Assembly (NCBI RefSeq): GCF_036884655.1
Contig: NC_088357.1
Span: 8,109,001 to 8,173,000, forward strand
Direction of reading: 5' to 3'
Source: Musa acuminata AAA Group
Taxonomy: Eukaryota > Streptophyta > Magnoliopsida > Zingiberales > Musaceae
Length of the DNA: 64,000 nt
A model generated the notes under the pieces. That model made no database searches. It saw only the letters and a list, made by a program, of their open reading frames with translations, and was not told where the DNA came from. Positions 1 through 12,545 of this stretch are shown here, one piece after another; positions within the stretch are counted from its first letter, which is position 1; each line of letters opens with the position of its first letter. Made by a program: the position numbers and the translations under genes.

Positions 1-80
1 TCTGTGTTGTTGAAAAAGCCTTCTTTTGTGCTGCTGTTGGTGTCTTAATGGTAGCTGACAAAGTTGTCTTTGGCAAACAG

Positions 81-359
81 GTGATGGCATTGGAGCTGGG
101 TGCTTTTAACATTCGTGTGAACTCCATAGCGCCTGGACTGTTCAAGTCCGAGATAACTGATGGCCTGATGAAGAGAGAATGGCTGAACAAGGTGGCTGAA
201 AGAACAGTTCCACTAAGAACATATGGCACATTAGATCCAGCATTGACATCAATTGTTCGTTTCCTGATGCATGACTCCTCGGCATATGTTTCCGGCAACA
301 TTTTCGTTGTCGACGCAGGTGTCACTCTGCCGGGGATCCCCCTTTTCTCTTCCCTCTGA
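81..359 (+). CDS. Short-chain dehydrogenase/reductase, last exon only
   Basis: This is the 3' terminal exon of an SDR gene whose upstream exons lie outside the window. An intron ends at the cag at 78-80, and the reading frame runs to a TGA at 357-359. The first residues, VMALELG, followed by [10 protein letters not shown], match the SDR segment after the catalytic Tyr/Lys helix, where the NSIAPG loop contributes to the NAD(P) site. The C-terminal half has the usual [18 protein letters not shown] strand found in FabG-like enzymes, where SDRs close the Rossmann fold. The catalytic YxxxK and the GxxxGxG cofactor motif would be in earlier exons and cannot be seen. Substrate is unknown; FabG-like or other NADPH-dependent carbonyl reductase activity is possible. 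The ATG at 48 lies in intron sequence and is not a start. Confidence 0.85.
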   Translation: MMALELGAFNIRVNSIAPGLFKSEITDGLMKREWLNKVAERTVPLRTYGTLDPALTSIVRFLMHDSSAYVSGNIFVVDAGVTLPGIPLFSSL

Positions 360-637
360 TACTAATTCTTGTTGATGCTTTCTTGATTCCAGGATTTTTT
401 TTTCCTTTTCTTGGAACTCCATGAGTTGAAAGATCGTTTTCTGCTTTAAAAAGGTTCATATGGTTAATCTTGTCACTGAAAAAAAGTTTGTAGTTCATCT
501 TTGGTGTGACCCATTAATGGCCTATGCAGCATAATGGTCATATGAAATATAATTGCTGCATCATGTTAATAAAGATTTAATAATTACAAACCTTTTTCTT
601 CTAAAAAATTACAAAATTTCTAAGTCTCTTTTTCCCT

Positions 638-682
<45 letters not shown>

Positions 683-1159
683 CGAACGTGTGTCATGTAA
701 TTCTGAAGGTTTATTTATTAAAACAAAAACAGAAAACCAAAGTAGAAGGAAGCTAAATGCTAATAATTAATTTGAGTAAAAAAAGAATTAAATTAAAGTC
801 GGCTGTGATGAGATTCCTATTTTCCCTTTTTTTTTCGATCCGTTTATAGGTGGATTAATCTGCCCTTAGCCTTAATGCATGAAAACAAGTAATGTTAAAA
901 TAAGTATTTTTAGAGCTGGAAACTATTGCTGGTGCGGTTTCGGGGACGAATCTGGACGCGGTGGGCCCGGCCCACGTCGAACTTTCTTTTAACTTATCTC
1001 GTAGTCACGTGAGTTGTCCGCGTAGGAAATCTCCGTGCGGCCCCTAAAGGGTTCACCCAAACGAATAATAAAATGCTGATAACCCCGAAAGGCACCACCC
1101 ATCACACCGCCCCCTGCTCCTACAACAGATAGCGGAGAGAAGAGAAGAGACGAGCGACG
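360..1159. other. Intergenic: SDR 3' flank and RRM gene promoter
   Basis: No gene was recognised. The left part is the AT-rich 3' flank of the SDR gene and contains a TA microsatellite. The right part, from about 920, becomes GC-richer and is the presumed promoter and 5' leader of the RRM protein gene. It contains a CACGTG G-box core near 1006. Confidence 0.6.
640..678. repeat. (TA)n microsatellite, about 39 bp
   Basis: An uninterrupted alternating TA tract in the 3' flank of the SDR gene. Its length is likely to vary between individuals. Confidence 0.95.
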
Positions 1160-4100
1160 ATGGAAGACTCGAAGAAGCGAAAGCTGGAGGAGGAAGGCGG
1201 CAGTGGAGGCGCCTTCGCTATGGAATTCTCCAAGCAGCTGCGCTTCCTTCTCGACCCTCTCAGAAAGGATCAGCTCGTCGATCTCCTCGTCAAATTGTAA
1301 GCGCTCCTCCTCCTAAAACCCCCCGATTCGATGAGCATCGGAGGTGGTTCGATTTCTTAATTACTTTCGCACGCTTCACATGCCCGCTCGTCCTTGATTT
1401 ACCGGGAAAGGAAGAGAGTGGCGAGTCCTTTGATGCCTATTAGGTCTTCCCATTGATGATTTGGGGCAAATTTTTTGGGTCCCATTAGTGCTGTTCTGTC
1501 TGTGTAACAATCTTGCTTTTTTTATTTCGTAGTTCTGAATTCTCTTCACCCCCTTTTTTTCCCATGTCTTTATGCTATTCTTGAGGATCTCTTTTCTAGT
1601 TGTCAATGCTGTGGCATGAATTCTGCGTACTGTTTTTCATCTTCATTTTTTGTCTGTTGGCTACAGCATTCGTTTATCATGTAAAATTTCTTTTGTTCAT
1701 AATGTGTATTGTCTATTACCGAGGTATTTCTTTGGCGTTCATGATCCTTGGCCATGAAAGGTACTTGTCTGATATCGTGGAGGGTATATTATCTGAATGA
1801 AAAAGTTGGCGTAGAAGGGAGAGACCAATTTACATGAGATAATCAGAGGGATGTGTGTCCTGAATTTGACTAGATCAGCATGTTATCAACACCCAAAGTA
1901 AGAGGTGAATTGCTAGAAGACGCAGGGGGGCTTAGATTGTCTGAGATAAGAATGACCAACATATGTTTATGTTTGACATCATTTGTTATTAGATACTTTA
2001 AAAATGGTTGGAACAAAAATTATGTCTCAAGGCTTTGCCTTTTGATTGGAAAGACTGGCATCAGATATATCCAACAACACAGTTACTACAGGATTCTCAG
2101 ATTTTGCTGCATGGTTAATTAAGAAATTGCAGGTGAAAAGTCTGATCATTTTAATTATCACTAAACTCTTTTGACATTAGCATTAATAGTCAACCATTGG
2201 ACCTGTGAACCTTATAATTGTGTTTTTTATGAAAATTGTTTAAATCATGATTATGATTTGTCGATCAGGTGCACCACACCAGCAAAGTAGAAATGATACC
2301 ATGAATTTCATTAGGATTCCATACAAGTGAAGCATCAGGATAGAAGATGAAAAAAGAAGTATCATGATTTTTCTTGGCATCCAAAATGATGTCTCACAAA
2401 GTAGAAGCCCGTGATAGTATTTTCCATTTGGGCATAACAGTTAGAATACAATGCAAAGTAAAATAGAAGAATGTTAACTTGTATGTCTTGATTATTGTCC
2501 TAAATTAACAAAATGGATGTTTTCTCAAGGCATGAAAGTGAGGACAATAAAATGGCACCCTTTAAAAATTGTATTCGATCATAATGGTTATGATGGAATG
2601 CAACGTGTACTATGGGCTTCTGGTTCAGATTAATTTTCTTTTTGTCATATAAAAAAATGACTTCTGAGCTTAGTGTATTTAAGTTTTCCTTTAAGTTGAT
2701 TGAATTTCTCTTTAGGTATGAACTTGATATAGCACAAAGTCCTCACTTCACCCACATTTTACTATGCTATTTGCTGCAGCAACTAGTTGTTTGGGTTATG
2801 GATACACTATTCTTATGCTGTTAAGATGTTAGCTAGGCCATGGTTGCAGTAATTTTTAGCTTACAGTTGCTTCTGAAAAACAGCATGCATGTCTGATGTG
2901 TTTCACCTTTTCTCAGACTGCTTTGTTCATAAGAAATTACACATTGGTCTTGTGTTATGGCAAAGTCAGAACCAAGCTAAGTTACTCGTTATGCTTTATT
3001 ATGATTTCGGTTTGTTATCAAAGTTCATTTAACTGATGGTTTTTATTAGTATCACTTGTAATTTCCTCCTCCTCTTCCTCTTCCTCTTCCTCTTTTCCCC
3101 TCTCCCTCTGTCTCACACATACACATGCACACACTCTTTTCTCTTTTTCCCCTATGCACTTGCACATGTGTGTAACCTGCCCCTTTCACATCTGCTTAGA
3201 AGCACACCCCTTTGATCTCTAAATTAGTTATCAGTGCTTACTATGTGCTTGCCAATGTTACAGAATGTTTGGATGAGTCAAAAAAATTGGTTCGACTGTG
3301 TCTTTTCATTATTTAAATTCTATGTACCTCATGGTTCATGCTGTAATCTCCAGAATGGCCAGCCTGTTTGTTTTCACGAGAATCATTGTAGGTTTATCGT
3401 CTTTCCTTGAATCCATTTTTATTCGAGTTTATTGTCATTCTTCAATATAAGTGGGTGTATGACTGCTGCTATTGTTTGTTTTTGTATGAATTGCGGGTGC
3501 AAATGTTTGCCTGTGTGCACTGCATGATGTTGCAGAGGTAACCAGTATCCTTCAGTTGCAGAAGAAATTAAAGGTCTTGCCAGTGAAGATCCTGTTCATC
3601 GCAAGCTTTTTGTTCGTGGCTTGTCTTGGGAGACTACTTCAGAAACTCTGTGTGCTGTGAGTGCTTTGCTGCCTGCTTGTTGCTTGTTGTGAATGCCTGA
3701 TGCATCTTTGATGACATGACCCTAACCAACAATGTCTTTGTTGTCATAATACAGCTAACCATGGACTAATTTTAAAGCCTGAAAATATTTTTATTTGCAG
3801 TATTCATGTTATAAACTAGAAGTTATCTGTTAATTTAGGTTTTCAGTGTTCACGGAGAAATTGAGGAGGGAGCCGTTATTGTTGACAAGGCAACTGGGAA
3901 ATCCCGTGGTTATGGCTTCATTACCTACAAGCATATGGAATCCACTCAAAAGGCATTGCAAGAACCCAGCAAGTTGATTGATGTAAGAAATCTGTTTCAA
4001 ACATCTACGGCATTTTTTTCTGCTTGTTTTCAGTTGTTTTTGCCATAGATAGTTTGATCACCACTTTGACATTGGCAAAGAGCTGATTATTGCTACTGGA

Positions 4101-6335
4101 CTCATTTTGTAGCCCTCAAAAGTTCTATGTAATCCAAGTAGAACATTATAAACCTTGTGAAGATGCACCTTTTGAAATCCAAGAACATCGAGGACTCATG
4201 TGCGCTTACAATTGGATAAGATTTGTAACAATCCCCTTATTTTCAAAATTTTTATCATGTTTAGTTGAATTTCATCGAATGTTTCTTCAGTTTCACGATC
4301 TTACTAATGAGATGATAGATCTTCTTATCTACAGACTAATCATTTAGGTGCCATGGTAATCACACTCTTGACGATAGTTACTCTAGCTACGAATTCTGAA
4401 CCAAGTTAAATGGTCGAAGGAATTGTCTTTGCTAGGATTCTGAACCGAGTTACTCTAAACCTACCTAAAAGAGTCCAAGACTAACAGTGTATTTATACAC
4501 ATCTATCCATATTCATATGCAGTAGTAAACATAGTCATTGCAAGTATAAATTTTATAGGCAATATATTCACAAGTACTTCTTGGTCACATGTGGAATTTT
4601 GTCAAATCTGATCATTAGTTGGATATGATCAACTTGTAGTAAAATGAAAATCAAACTTAAAAATCTAATATCAACCTTGGCATTTTGCAACTGATTCAAG
4701 CTTGTTCATTATTTTATGGTATGAAGTCTAACATGGGTTTGTTGTGACTACCTTGATGACTTGAAGTGCAGCCATTCTTGAGCATGAGCTGATATTGAAG
4801 TTGAATGAGACTTCAAAGTGAATCAAAATTTGGTGCATGTGAGTTTGTTTAAGTACTGAAAAACATAGCATCGACTACTGAAAGTCTCTGTTGAATTTGG
4901 TGAACAGTCAGATTGAGTCTCTATTTATTCCTTATACTTACTATATGCAAAAACCAATTAATGTGCCAGCATCTTTGTTTGCCAAAAGTCGATTTCTTGA
5001 CATATTTTTTTCAATATGGTGATAACAGCTAATGATGTAGAAATCATTACATGAACAGTAGAGAATCAAATCATTTTTTTAGTCATTATAATTGCCTCTA
5101 CACTTGTCTCTATTTTGTTATTTCCTTGTTTTCCTTGGGCATTATTTGACTTATGGTTTTGTTGTGCCTATGCTAATACATGGAAAAAAAGGTTACAACT
5201 AGACTTAACTATGATTCTCTATGTACTATTTACCGTCTGCCTGCAAGTAGTGTAAACCTCCTTTCTAGAACTAAGTTGCATACTAGAAATTAAAGGAATC
5301 TGCTAATCCAACAGGTAGAATTAAATGTTACTTGATAGTGAGAGTCCTTTTTTGTTGGATTTATCTGGTGTTCTGTTGCATTCACCATCATGCTGCATAT
5401 CTATGGTGCTATCATTAAAGATGGGAATTCGCGCATCTAAAACCGGTAATTTTTTTCCTGTGCTATTTATCTCTGATTTGGCTTTAACATTCCTTTTCAT
5501 TTAACAAAAATCTCAGGGCCGTTTGGCTGTCTGCAACCTTGCGTGTGAAGGCCTAAGCAGCACTTCTGTAACCAGTGATTTAGCACTTAGGAAGATATAT
5601 ATAGGAGGCCTTTCTCCGGATATATCCAGTGAGAACTTGCTTAGTTTCTTTAGCAGGCATGGAGAGATCGAAGAAGGTTCAGTTGCCTATGATAAAGAGA
5701 CTAACAAATCAAGGTGTGGTATTTCAGTATAACTCATCGCATTTTGGGTTGGATCAACTAGAGTTAAATGTTTTTTGCTTATTTTGGACAGAGGGTTTGG
5801 TTTTGTCACATTCAGGACAGTTGAGGCAGCAAAGAAGGCCATAGATGACCCAAACAAGACACTTGGGGTGAGCAGGACAACTTCATTTTCATTTTTTTCT
5901 TTATGGTAGCAGGCAAAGAGCCGTAATATTTCTTTGGTTGTCAATACCTCGACTCTTCTTCCAGTCCTTGGTTTTGACAGAAAGAACTGTTTATATCTAC
6001 AGGGAAGGAACATTACTGTGAAGCTCGCAGACTCACCCAAGAGCAAAATCATGCAATCACAAGTTCCAGCTGCAATGGTCCCAATAACTATACCAGTTCC
6101 AGTGGGATATGCACAGACTGGAAAGGCGCAGATCGGTAGCTCAGCGACTGTTGGCTATGCTTCTTACCCACCAGCACTGGCAGCATATCCCGTTGCTTAT
6201 CCAAATGCTCAAATTCAGTACCCAACCGCACCGCAAGTTTCATACCCACAGACTGCAAAAAGAGAATCGGTTGGATTGCCTGCAGTAGCATCTACTGGAA
6301 TTACTGGGTTCCCATATTATGTTACTAAACCATGA
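1160..6335 (+). CDS. Two-RRM RNA-binding protein, UBP1-associated protein 2 (UBA2) type
   Basis: Six exons join in frame: 1160-1296, 3536-3656, 3839-3982, 5517-5713, 5792-5867 and 6003-6335, giving 335 aa. All introns are GT-AG. The N-terminus starts [12 protein letters not shown], an acidic/basic stretch that could act as an NLS. RRM1 begins near residue 69 with RNP2 KLFVRGLSW and RNP1 [12 protein letters not shown]2 begins near residue 160 with KIYIGGLS and RNP1 SRGFGFVTF, the latter split by an intron. The tail is rich in Pro, Tyr, Ala and Gln ([10 protein letters not shown] and similar). Plant UBA2 proteins are nuclear hnRNP-A/B-like factors that bind U-rich 3' UTRs and are linked to ABA, stress and senescence responses. 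The first intron is long (2.2 kb) and contains a CTT/CCT-rich tract near 3067-3100. Other hnRNP-like two-RRM families are possible. Confidence 0.85.
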
Positions 6336-7776
6336 TGGTCACCTATAAACTATTTTAGGGTCCATGGTAACTCCTATATCATCTGCCACAAACACTCCCC
6401 AGTGTCTAGGTCGGAAGCATTACACATCAGGTAGTTTCTAGCCTTTGTGCCGTGTCAAAATGAAATAGTCTGGAATTCATAACCATTTTTATCAGAAATT
6501 GAATGTTATGTGGGTTGTTTGATTGCTGGTTATTTATAATTTCCATGATGCCTGGTGTGTGTTTAATGCACACCATGCAATATGGTATATCTTTGATGGT
6601 ATTTCCTGCTACCAATTTATTCGCGTAGATGGTATATCTTTGATGATATTTTCCTACTACCAATTTATTCGTGTGTTCACTAATCTCTCAAGACTGCAGA
6701 GTACGATCGAGAGAATACTTTGATCACTTCCCGGTCGCTCGTTAAAGTAAAAGACGAATATGCCATTTGCATCTTATCAGTTTATTTCTTGCGCCTCCTT
6801 TTAACGATAGAGTCCAGTATAACAAAATTTTCTTTCCAGGAGCTATCTGAGACTATAATACAGTGTCTACCATTTTTTCGGTCATTAAAAAGCCTGTATA
6901 CGTAGACACCTTCCGTTGGATACGCAAAAAAAGGTCCTGAAGGTATAACACTATCTACGCCAAGTCTGATGTTGCAAGAGAAATAGTAAGAATATCACAA
7001 GTCGGATAATAGCAACCGGCGAGAAAGAAGAAAAAAACTCTACCAGTAAACCAACAATTGTGCTGTCCTCCAAACGCCATCATCATGTAACTATTCCCCT
7101 TTACCATAACAAAGATTTGAATGACCTCAACCCTCGGTGCACGGGTTTTATAGAACCCGGGTTTCACCGCTCTCTATTTGCAGATTTTCAATGTTTAAAT
7201 TGTTCAAGTTGCATTCTATAGCATTGCTTATAGGTCAAGTTTCACTATTGTGGCTTTGGATCAGAAGGCTTAAGGCATACCATGAGGAAACTATCTGGTG
7301 TTTAATACATTTGATAATGCAATCGCTCAATAAGCAAATCGAAAAAAAACAAAGTAACAAGTGACATGGAATAATCTTATTGCTATAAAAAAGGGCATAT
7401 CATTAATGAACTTAGCTATCAGGAAATTCAGTATGGCACTAACAGCATAAAAAATAAGTATTTGTTGGCGTGCCTCCAAACTGAAATCAACTTAGAGACG
7501 GTTCTAGTCTGAACAAGCTCTATCAGCAGTGCGACGGTTTATGATCCGAAAAAAACTATAGACAAATTTGGAGGACCATTAGGAACCTGATGCATAAAGC
7601 CCTGATCATAATGTCATCAAAGAAGAGTCGAAGAAAGACTAACTGATGCATCTCGGTCACTTGTCCAACACTGCAGCACATTGGGATGTGTCCTCGTGCC
7701 AAAGTTTCAATGAATACTTGTTGGTAAGAAAAACAGTAAATAGTGGAAAATGCTCCTTTGATTGGGATATAACATT
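6336..7776. other. Convergent intergenic region
   Basis: The 3' flanks of the RRM gene (+) and the mTERF gene (-) meet here. A short imperfect repeat lies near 6590-6680 (ATGGTATATCTTTGATG followed by a CTACCAATTTATTCG element, present twice). No supported gene was found. Confidence 0.6.
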
Positions 7777-9744
7777 TTATCTCAAAGATACTGATCTTTT
7801 CAACTTCTTCCATTCATCTGGCCCTCCAGGATGGCAGTTGACAAAATATTTTGTGAATCTTTCCTCCGAAGATGAAAGAATTGTGCCCAAGGGTATGGTG
7901 GAGTGGTACGTTTTCCTTCTTTTAGCATCTGTTGGTAATCCTTGCTCCTTAAACCAAAAATACATTGAAAACCTGAGCTTTATCTTATCTATACTGTAGC
8001 ACAAAAATGCTGGATAAGCCACAAGCGATTCCAGAGGGTAGCCCAAATTATTCAAAAGATAGTCGATCTTCTTCTCGATTACTTCTGTTGATTGATTAAG
8101 TATAGCAGGAACCAACTTTATCATCTCCGAGGCAGTGCCCCATTCTAATCCAGCATTCAATAGGCAATCAAATCTCTCCTGCAGTTGGTCACCTCTGCCC
8201 CGGAACTTGGAAAGTGCTTTCACCATATCGTCCGAGTTCTCAACAAATCCTAGCTTCAACAAGAAGTTGGTCTTTTCTTTAAGAAAAATTCCAACTTCTT
8301 TAGCTAAAGCACTAGCCTTTGTCCTTGAAGCCAAGTTAGTAAACTGTTCAGGATCCTCCTTTATAATTTCACACAATCTTTTGGCAGATAAGTTCAAGCG
8401 TGACAAAACAACATCGGGTTTCTTATAAGAACAAGAACCCAAAACTTTGACATGGGAAGACAAAATTCTCGCAATATCATCTGATGCCATCCCAATTTCT
8501 GCTAAGAATTGCACAGATTCCGACAAGTTCTTTGGGAAATTCCCAACAAGGAGTTGAGGGTACTGCACGAACAAAACTAAAATGTTGTTCATTTTAATAC
8601 CCAGCTTCAATAGGATTGCAACTAAAATGTATAATTTCTTTCCAGAATCATCAAAAATAAACCTTGGATTACTTTTAATAAAAGCAGCCAATTCGTCCTT
8701 GCTACAATGCATTCCATCAAGAAAGCTCAGCATTTTAAGTATCCGGCTCCAACTATATGAATGTTTGTCCGATAAACATCCTCTGATACCATCCAGCTCA
8801 ACCCCTATGCTTCTCAACTTCTCAAGAAGCTGAAGAAATTCATCATCTACATCACCAACCAAAATTGTAGGACAGCATTGAACCAACTTAATAACAGTAG
8901 GTATGCCAAGTCCAAGCTTTTCATAAGCTTGGAGCTTCGTGTATAAGACACCATAACCATATCTAAACATGTCAGTTCCTTCTTTGTACATCCTCCCAAT
9001 CGTACTTCGAGGAACTCCATAATTGCAAAGAACATGGTAATTCTCAAACAAGACCTCATCATCACTAAGAAACATGATATCACGGGGAAGAAGGGGATTC
9101 AACTCTGATGGCTTCAGACCCAAACTCTCAAAGAATGGCTCAAACTCATTTATGGGATGGTAGCGAAGGAACCTGGTGATGGATCTGCCAACATTATGCT
9201 CATTATCAACCTTCGCAAGGAGATTCTGGAGGAACACAGGAGAGTTCTTGCTGATATGATCGGCATCAGCGAACTGCAGGCTTCTAGTCTCATGAAGGTA
9301 CTCAAAGAGAGCTTTTTGCGCACTGGCCCGGGTAACACGAGAGATTCGTGATCCAGCAGAACCATCATATGCATCCATCAGGGCCGGGTTGGCAGAGAAG
9401 GAACGATGCGGCAGCTGGTTTTGCCAATTCTTGGGAACCGAAGCATACAGTGACACACCAATACCAAGCCGAGTTCTTCCAAGATCATATGACGGAGTGC
9501 TACTCAACTTAACATCCCTTCGATCTGTCGGTTGGTATTTCTGAACAGCGGACGAGGTTGGAAGAAGAAAAATACGACAAAGACTATGTCTACCTTTCCC
9601 AAATCTAAAAGGCGTCTTTTTGAAAGAAGCAAGAATGTCCGGAGAAACAGCCGGCAGAATCGAGAGGGAACTCAACTGGCAAGGCATCTTGGAGGAACCA
9701 ATGCTTCGACTCAATCGGCGCCTTATCATGACCAGTTTCACCAA
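7777..9744 (-). CDS. mTERF-family organellar transcription termination factor (MTERF18/SHOT1-like)
   Basis: An intronless 655-aa reading frame. The N-terminus (MVKLVMIRRRLSRSIGSSK) is rich in Arg and Ser with no acidic residues, which fits a mitochondrial or plastid targeting peptide. From about residue 170 there is a run of helical mTERF repeats with the typical leucine-rich pattern and proline-containing turns, for example LGLKPSELNPLLPRD, LGLGIPTVIKLVQCCPTIL, LGIKMNNILVLFVQYPQLL and GLEWGTASEMIKLVPAIL. The length and the C-terminal YFWFKEQGLP block resemble Arabidopsis MTERF18/SHOT1, a mitochondrial protein affecting heat tolerance, but this subfamily call is from memory. The first Met was chosen; Met6 would also keep the targeting signal. 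It is convergent with the RRM gene on its left. A telo-box lies about 230 bp upstream of the start. Confidence 0.85.
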   Translation of the reverse strand: MVKLVMIRRRLSRSIGSSKMPCQLSSLSILPAVSPDILASFKKTPFRFGKGRHSLCRIFLLPTSSAVQKYQPTDRRDVKLSSTPSYDLGRTRLGIGVSLYASVPKNWQNQLPHRSFSANPALMDAYDGSAGSRISRVTRASAQKALFEYLHETRSLQFADADHISKNSPVFLQNLLAKVDNEHNVGRSITRFLRYHPINEFEPFFESLGLKPSELNPLLPRDIMFLSDDEVLFENYHVLCNYGVPRSTIGRMYKEGTDMFRYGYGVLYTKLQAYEKLGLGIPTVIKLVQCCPTILVGDVDDEFLQLLEKLRSIGVELDGIRGCLSDKHSYSWSRILKMLSFLDGMHCSKDELAAFIKSNPRFIFDDSGKKLYILVAILLKLGIKMNNILVLFVQYPQLLVGNFPKNLSESVQFLAEIGMASDDIARILSSHVKVLGSCSYKKPDVVLSRLNLSAKRLCEIIKEDPEQFTNLASRTKASALAKEVGIFLKEKTNFLLKLGFVENSDDMVKALSKFRGRGDQLQERFDCLLNAGLEWGTASEMIKLVPAILNQSTEVIEKKIDYLLNNLGYPLESLVAYPAFLCYSIDKIKLRFSMYFWFKEQGLPTDAKRRKTYHSTIPLGTILSSSEERFTKYFVNCHPGGPDEWKKLKRSVSLR

Positions 9745-11448
9745 GCACCAGAACGCGAAATGTCGGGATGCTCAAGGACACACCTCCCCGCGGCGAACAA
9801 GCGCTCAAATTGCTCTCTCTTGCAGAGTCCCAGGAATTGCATCCTCACCTCGAATCGTAGGGTTCCGTATCACAATGGCTTCGCCTGGGAGAAAAGGACT
9901 TGCTCTTGTTGGGAGCGGCACGGTCGAGCGCCGCCATTAGAGAGGAATCGAGACCGGCGGATTTTGGGTTAAAACCCTAACTTTCCGGAGGTCGTCAGGG
10001 GGATAAGCGATGATCCATTAGAGAACAGGGGATTGCATCATCGCCGTTAATTTTACGATGATCCGCGTATCGGACGGTTCCAGTGATGGGGTCTATAAGA
10101 GAGGCCCTTTTGTGTGAAGGAATCGTAACCTTCTGGGATGAGATCATGCCAAAAAAAAAACCATGCAGCTTTCGCTTTTTAGTGAGAATGTATTACATCA
10201 TACTGCTTTGATCTCATCATATCATAAATCTGAACCTAAACAGTCAATTCTGAACGAGTCAAAATTTTCACGTGAAACTATATGGTTAGATTAACTCGAC
10301 GCAGTGGTTAATTGCCATTCTGGCAGGCTGAATGATTTATAGAGTTACTTACTACAAGTTTAGAACTCGGAGTTACATAATGATTTTTATTCTTTTAACA
10401 TATTTTATGAAGTAACTGAGTGTGCAGTATTATGAAAGCTCTATGTGGTAGTCATTGTTACGTATTTTGATTTATGAAGTGTAATTAGCCATATCTGTAC
10501 GACTCCCTAATCTTACACTCATAGTCCTATTTATTATTTTTCTTATTCTTTATAACACTTCATATTAGTCCCATATTAAAATAAATAAAACTAAAATTAA
10601 CTTATAAATATCTGATGAACATATTATTATTAACTTTAATACGTAAGATGAATATATATATTATTATTAAGAAAGTGATAACAATACTCATTTTTATATT
10701 ATAATAATATATAGTGATCAAGAAAGTTGATAACAGTATTCATTTCTATATTATAGTCTTAGATCAATTAATTTATAGGTCGATTTGAGCTAGGTTAGCT
10801 TTAAATACCTTCTGTTCATGCCAACTCTCTTCTATCGACTGAGGCAATAGTAGAAACCTCATGAGGAAGGAGCAATAGATAGAAGTTGTAATCCCCAATC
10901 CGATTCAACTCATTCTAAATGACAGTCAACCATCTCCACTGGCTTTTGTCGACCCGTAGTGACCACATACGCACACCGGATAGCTCATACCACTATCTAT
11001 AGCTCATAGCAATAGATAGAAGATACATATTATGGTCCCTGGGAGAATTATGAGCATGTGAAACACGTGGTATTGCTTTCCGCATCCTAAGTGCAATTAT
11101 TGTTGACAGGATCTCACAACAATGGATGAAGTGCTACAAGACGTCCATTTAATAGGATTTTAATTTCGTACCGGTGGCAATTGTTGCTACACCCGGACAG
11201 GATACGGACACGTCATGCGTGACAAAAAGCCACACCGATTTGGATCCAGTAAAGATCATGCGTGTCACCGGACACATGTCTTGTGTGTGGCTAATCGACA
11301 CAGGAGGCCACGTGGTGGTGTCATCTCCGTGACCGACGGTGACACTAATGATTCGAGTCCCAACTGCACTCGCGCTGTCCCCCGGTAGTGGCGAAGCCTC
11401 TATACAAACCATTGCCAACCTTACCTTTCGTCTCCGTCTCCTTCGATA
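9745..11448. other. Divergent intergenic region between mTERF and PGIP genes
   Basis: 9745-10000 is GC-rich leader/promoter DNA for the minus-strand mTERF gene. 10150-11050 is AT-rich with no coding signal. 11160-11440 is GC-richer promoter DNA for the PGIP-like gene. TATACAAA at 11401-11408, 40 bp before that ATG, is a possible TATA element giving a very short leader. Confidence 0.55.
9972..9980. promoter_or_regulatory. Telo-box AAACCCTAA upstream of the mTERF gene
   Basis: An exact AAACCCTAA lies in the presumed promoter or leader of the mTERF gene. In plants this element is enriched near transcription starts of translation-related, organelle-biogenesis and growth-linked genes. Function here is inferred from sequence and position only. 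Confidence 0.5.
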
Positions 11449-12435
11449 ATGGCTTCTGTTCTGGACTTCCTTTGTCTTCTCTTCTTAGTGCTTCTCCTTT
11501 CCTCCTCGCCGGTCTCCTCGGGCAAATGCAACAAGGATGACAAGAAGGCCCTGTTCGCCATCAAGAAGGCTCTCGGCGACCCCTACGTCCTCATCGCATG
11601 GACCTCCCAGTATGCCTGCTGCGACTGGGCCGGCGTCCGTTGCAACGAGACCACCAGCCGGGTCACCTCCCTCGACATCGATGGCACCAACACCTCCTTC
11701 GCCATCCCGTCCGCTGTCGCCCACCTCCCCTTCCTCACCTCCCTCACTTTCCACAAGAACCCCGGCCTCACCGGCCCCATTCCCCCTGCCATCGGCACCA
11801 TTACCGACCTCACCTTCCTGCGCCTCGACTGGAACAGCCTCTCCGGCCCCGTCCCGGACTTCCTCGCACGTCTCACCCGCCTTGATTACCTCAACCTCGC
11901 CTTCAACCAGTTCTCCGGCGCCATTCCCGCGTCCCTCGCGACGCACCCCCTCGGCTACCTCGCCATCGACCACAACCGGCTCACTGGTCCCATCCCCGAG
12001 TCGCTGGCCCGGTCGCCCGCCGCCTACCTTTATCTCAGCAACAACAACCTCACGGGCTCCATTCCCCCGTCCTTCGCGTCCAACACCTTCGAGAGGATCG
12101 ACCTGTCTCGCAACCAACTTAGCGGCGACGCGGCGCACCTGTTCGGAAAGTCCAAGCCATTGCAGGTTCTGGACCTGTCAAGGAACCACGCAATCGAGTT
12201 CAACATAACCCAGGTGGAGATCCCGGAGGAAATGACGGCGTTGGACTTAAACCACAACCGGGTCTACGGGAGGCTGCCGCCGGAGATGGGGAATGTGGAG
12301 TGGCAGCTGTTGAACGTGAGCTACAACCGGCTCTGCGGTCCGATACCCAGCGGGGAGGGGATCCAAAGGTTCGATCGATACGCCTTCTTCCACAACAAGT
12401 GCCTCTGCGGGCCGCCGCTCCCGGCTTGCAAGTGA
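11449..12435 (+). CDS. Polygalacturonase-inhibiting protein (PGIP)-like LRR protein
   Basis: A single-exon, GC-rich gene of 328 aa, the usual PGIP length. Residues 1-25 form a hydrophobic signal peptide ending SSPVSSG, so the product should be secreted to the cell wall. The N-terminal cap has CNKDDKKALFAIKKALGDP and a paired-Cys CCDWAGVRC motif, as in PGIP. About ten extracellular-type LRRs follow (LxxLxLxxNxLxGxIP, for example LSGPVPDFLARLTRLDYLNL). The C-terminal cap ends CGPPLPACK. PGIPs bind fungal endopolygalacturonases through the concave LRR face and slow pectin breakdown. There are several N-glycosylation sequons (NET, NTS, NNLT, NVS). The repeat after the mid-region is irregular (SGDAAHLFGKSK), as in other PGIPs. 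Enzyme specificity cannot be read from sequence. A long antisense reading frame over it is a GC artefact. Confidence 0.92.
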   Translation: MASVLDFLCLLFLVLLLSSSPVSSGKCNKDDKKALFAIKKALGDPYVLIAWTSQYACCDWAGVRCNETTSRVTSLDIDGTNTSFAIPSAVAHLPFLTSLTFHKNPGLTGPIPPAIGTITDLTFLRLDWNSLSGPVPDFLARLTRLDYLNLAFNQFSGAIPASLATHPLGYLAIDHNRLTGPIPESLARSPAAYLYLSNNNLTGSIPPSFASNTFERIDLSRNQLSGDAAHLFGKSKPLQVLDLSRNHAIEFNITQVEIPEEMTALDLNHNRVYGRLPPEMGNVEWQLLNVSYNRLCGPIPSGEGIQRFDRYAFFHNKCLCGPPLPACK

Positions 12436-12545
12436 TGAATTGCCGATGAGGGTTGTGGCTATAGCATGACGATGCAAAGCGAAAGGCGAAATAAATATTC
12501 GGCAACAACCGTATTTGATTATAATTATAATTATAGTATCAACGA

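Noticed and set aside
9532..9972. Plus-strand reading frame of 146 aa over the mTERF start
   Set aside because: It lies antisense to the mTERF targeting region and leader, with no recognisable domain.
11485..12138. Long antisense reading frame (217 aa) over the PGIP-like gene
   Set aside because: It is Gly/Glu/Val-rich and arises from the GC-rich third positions of the PGIP-like gene on the other strand; no domain is present.
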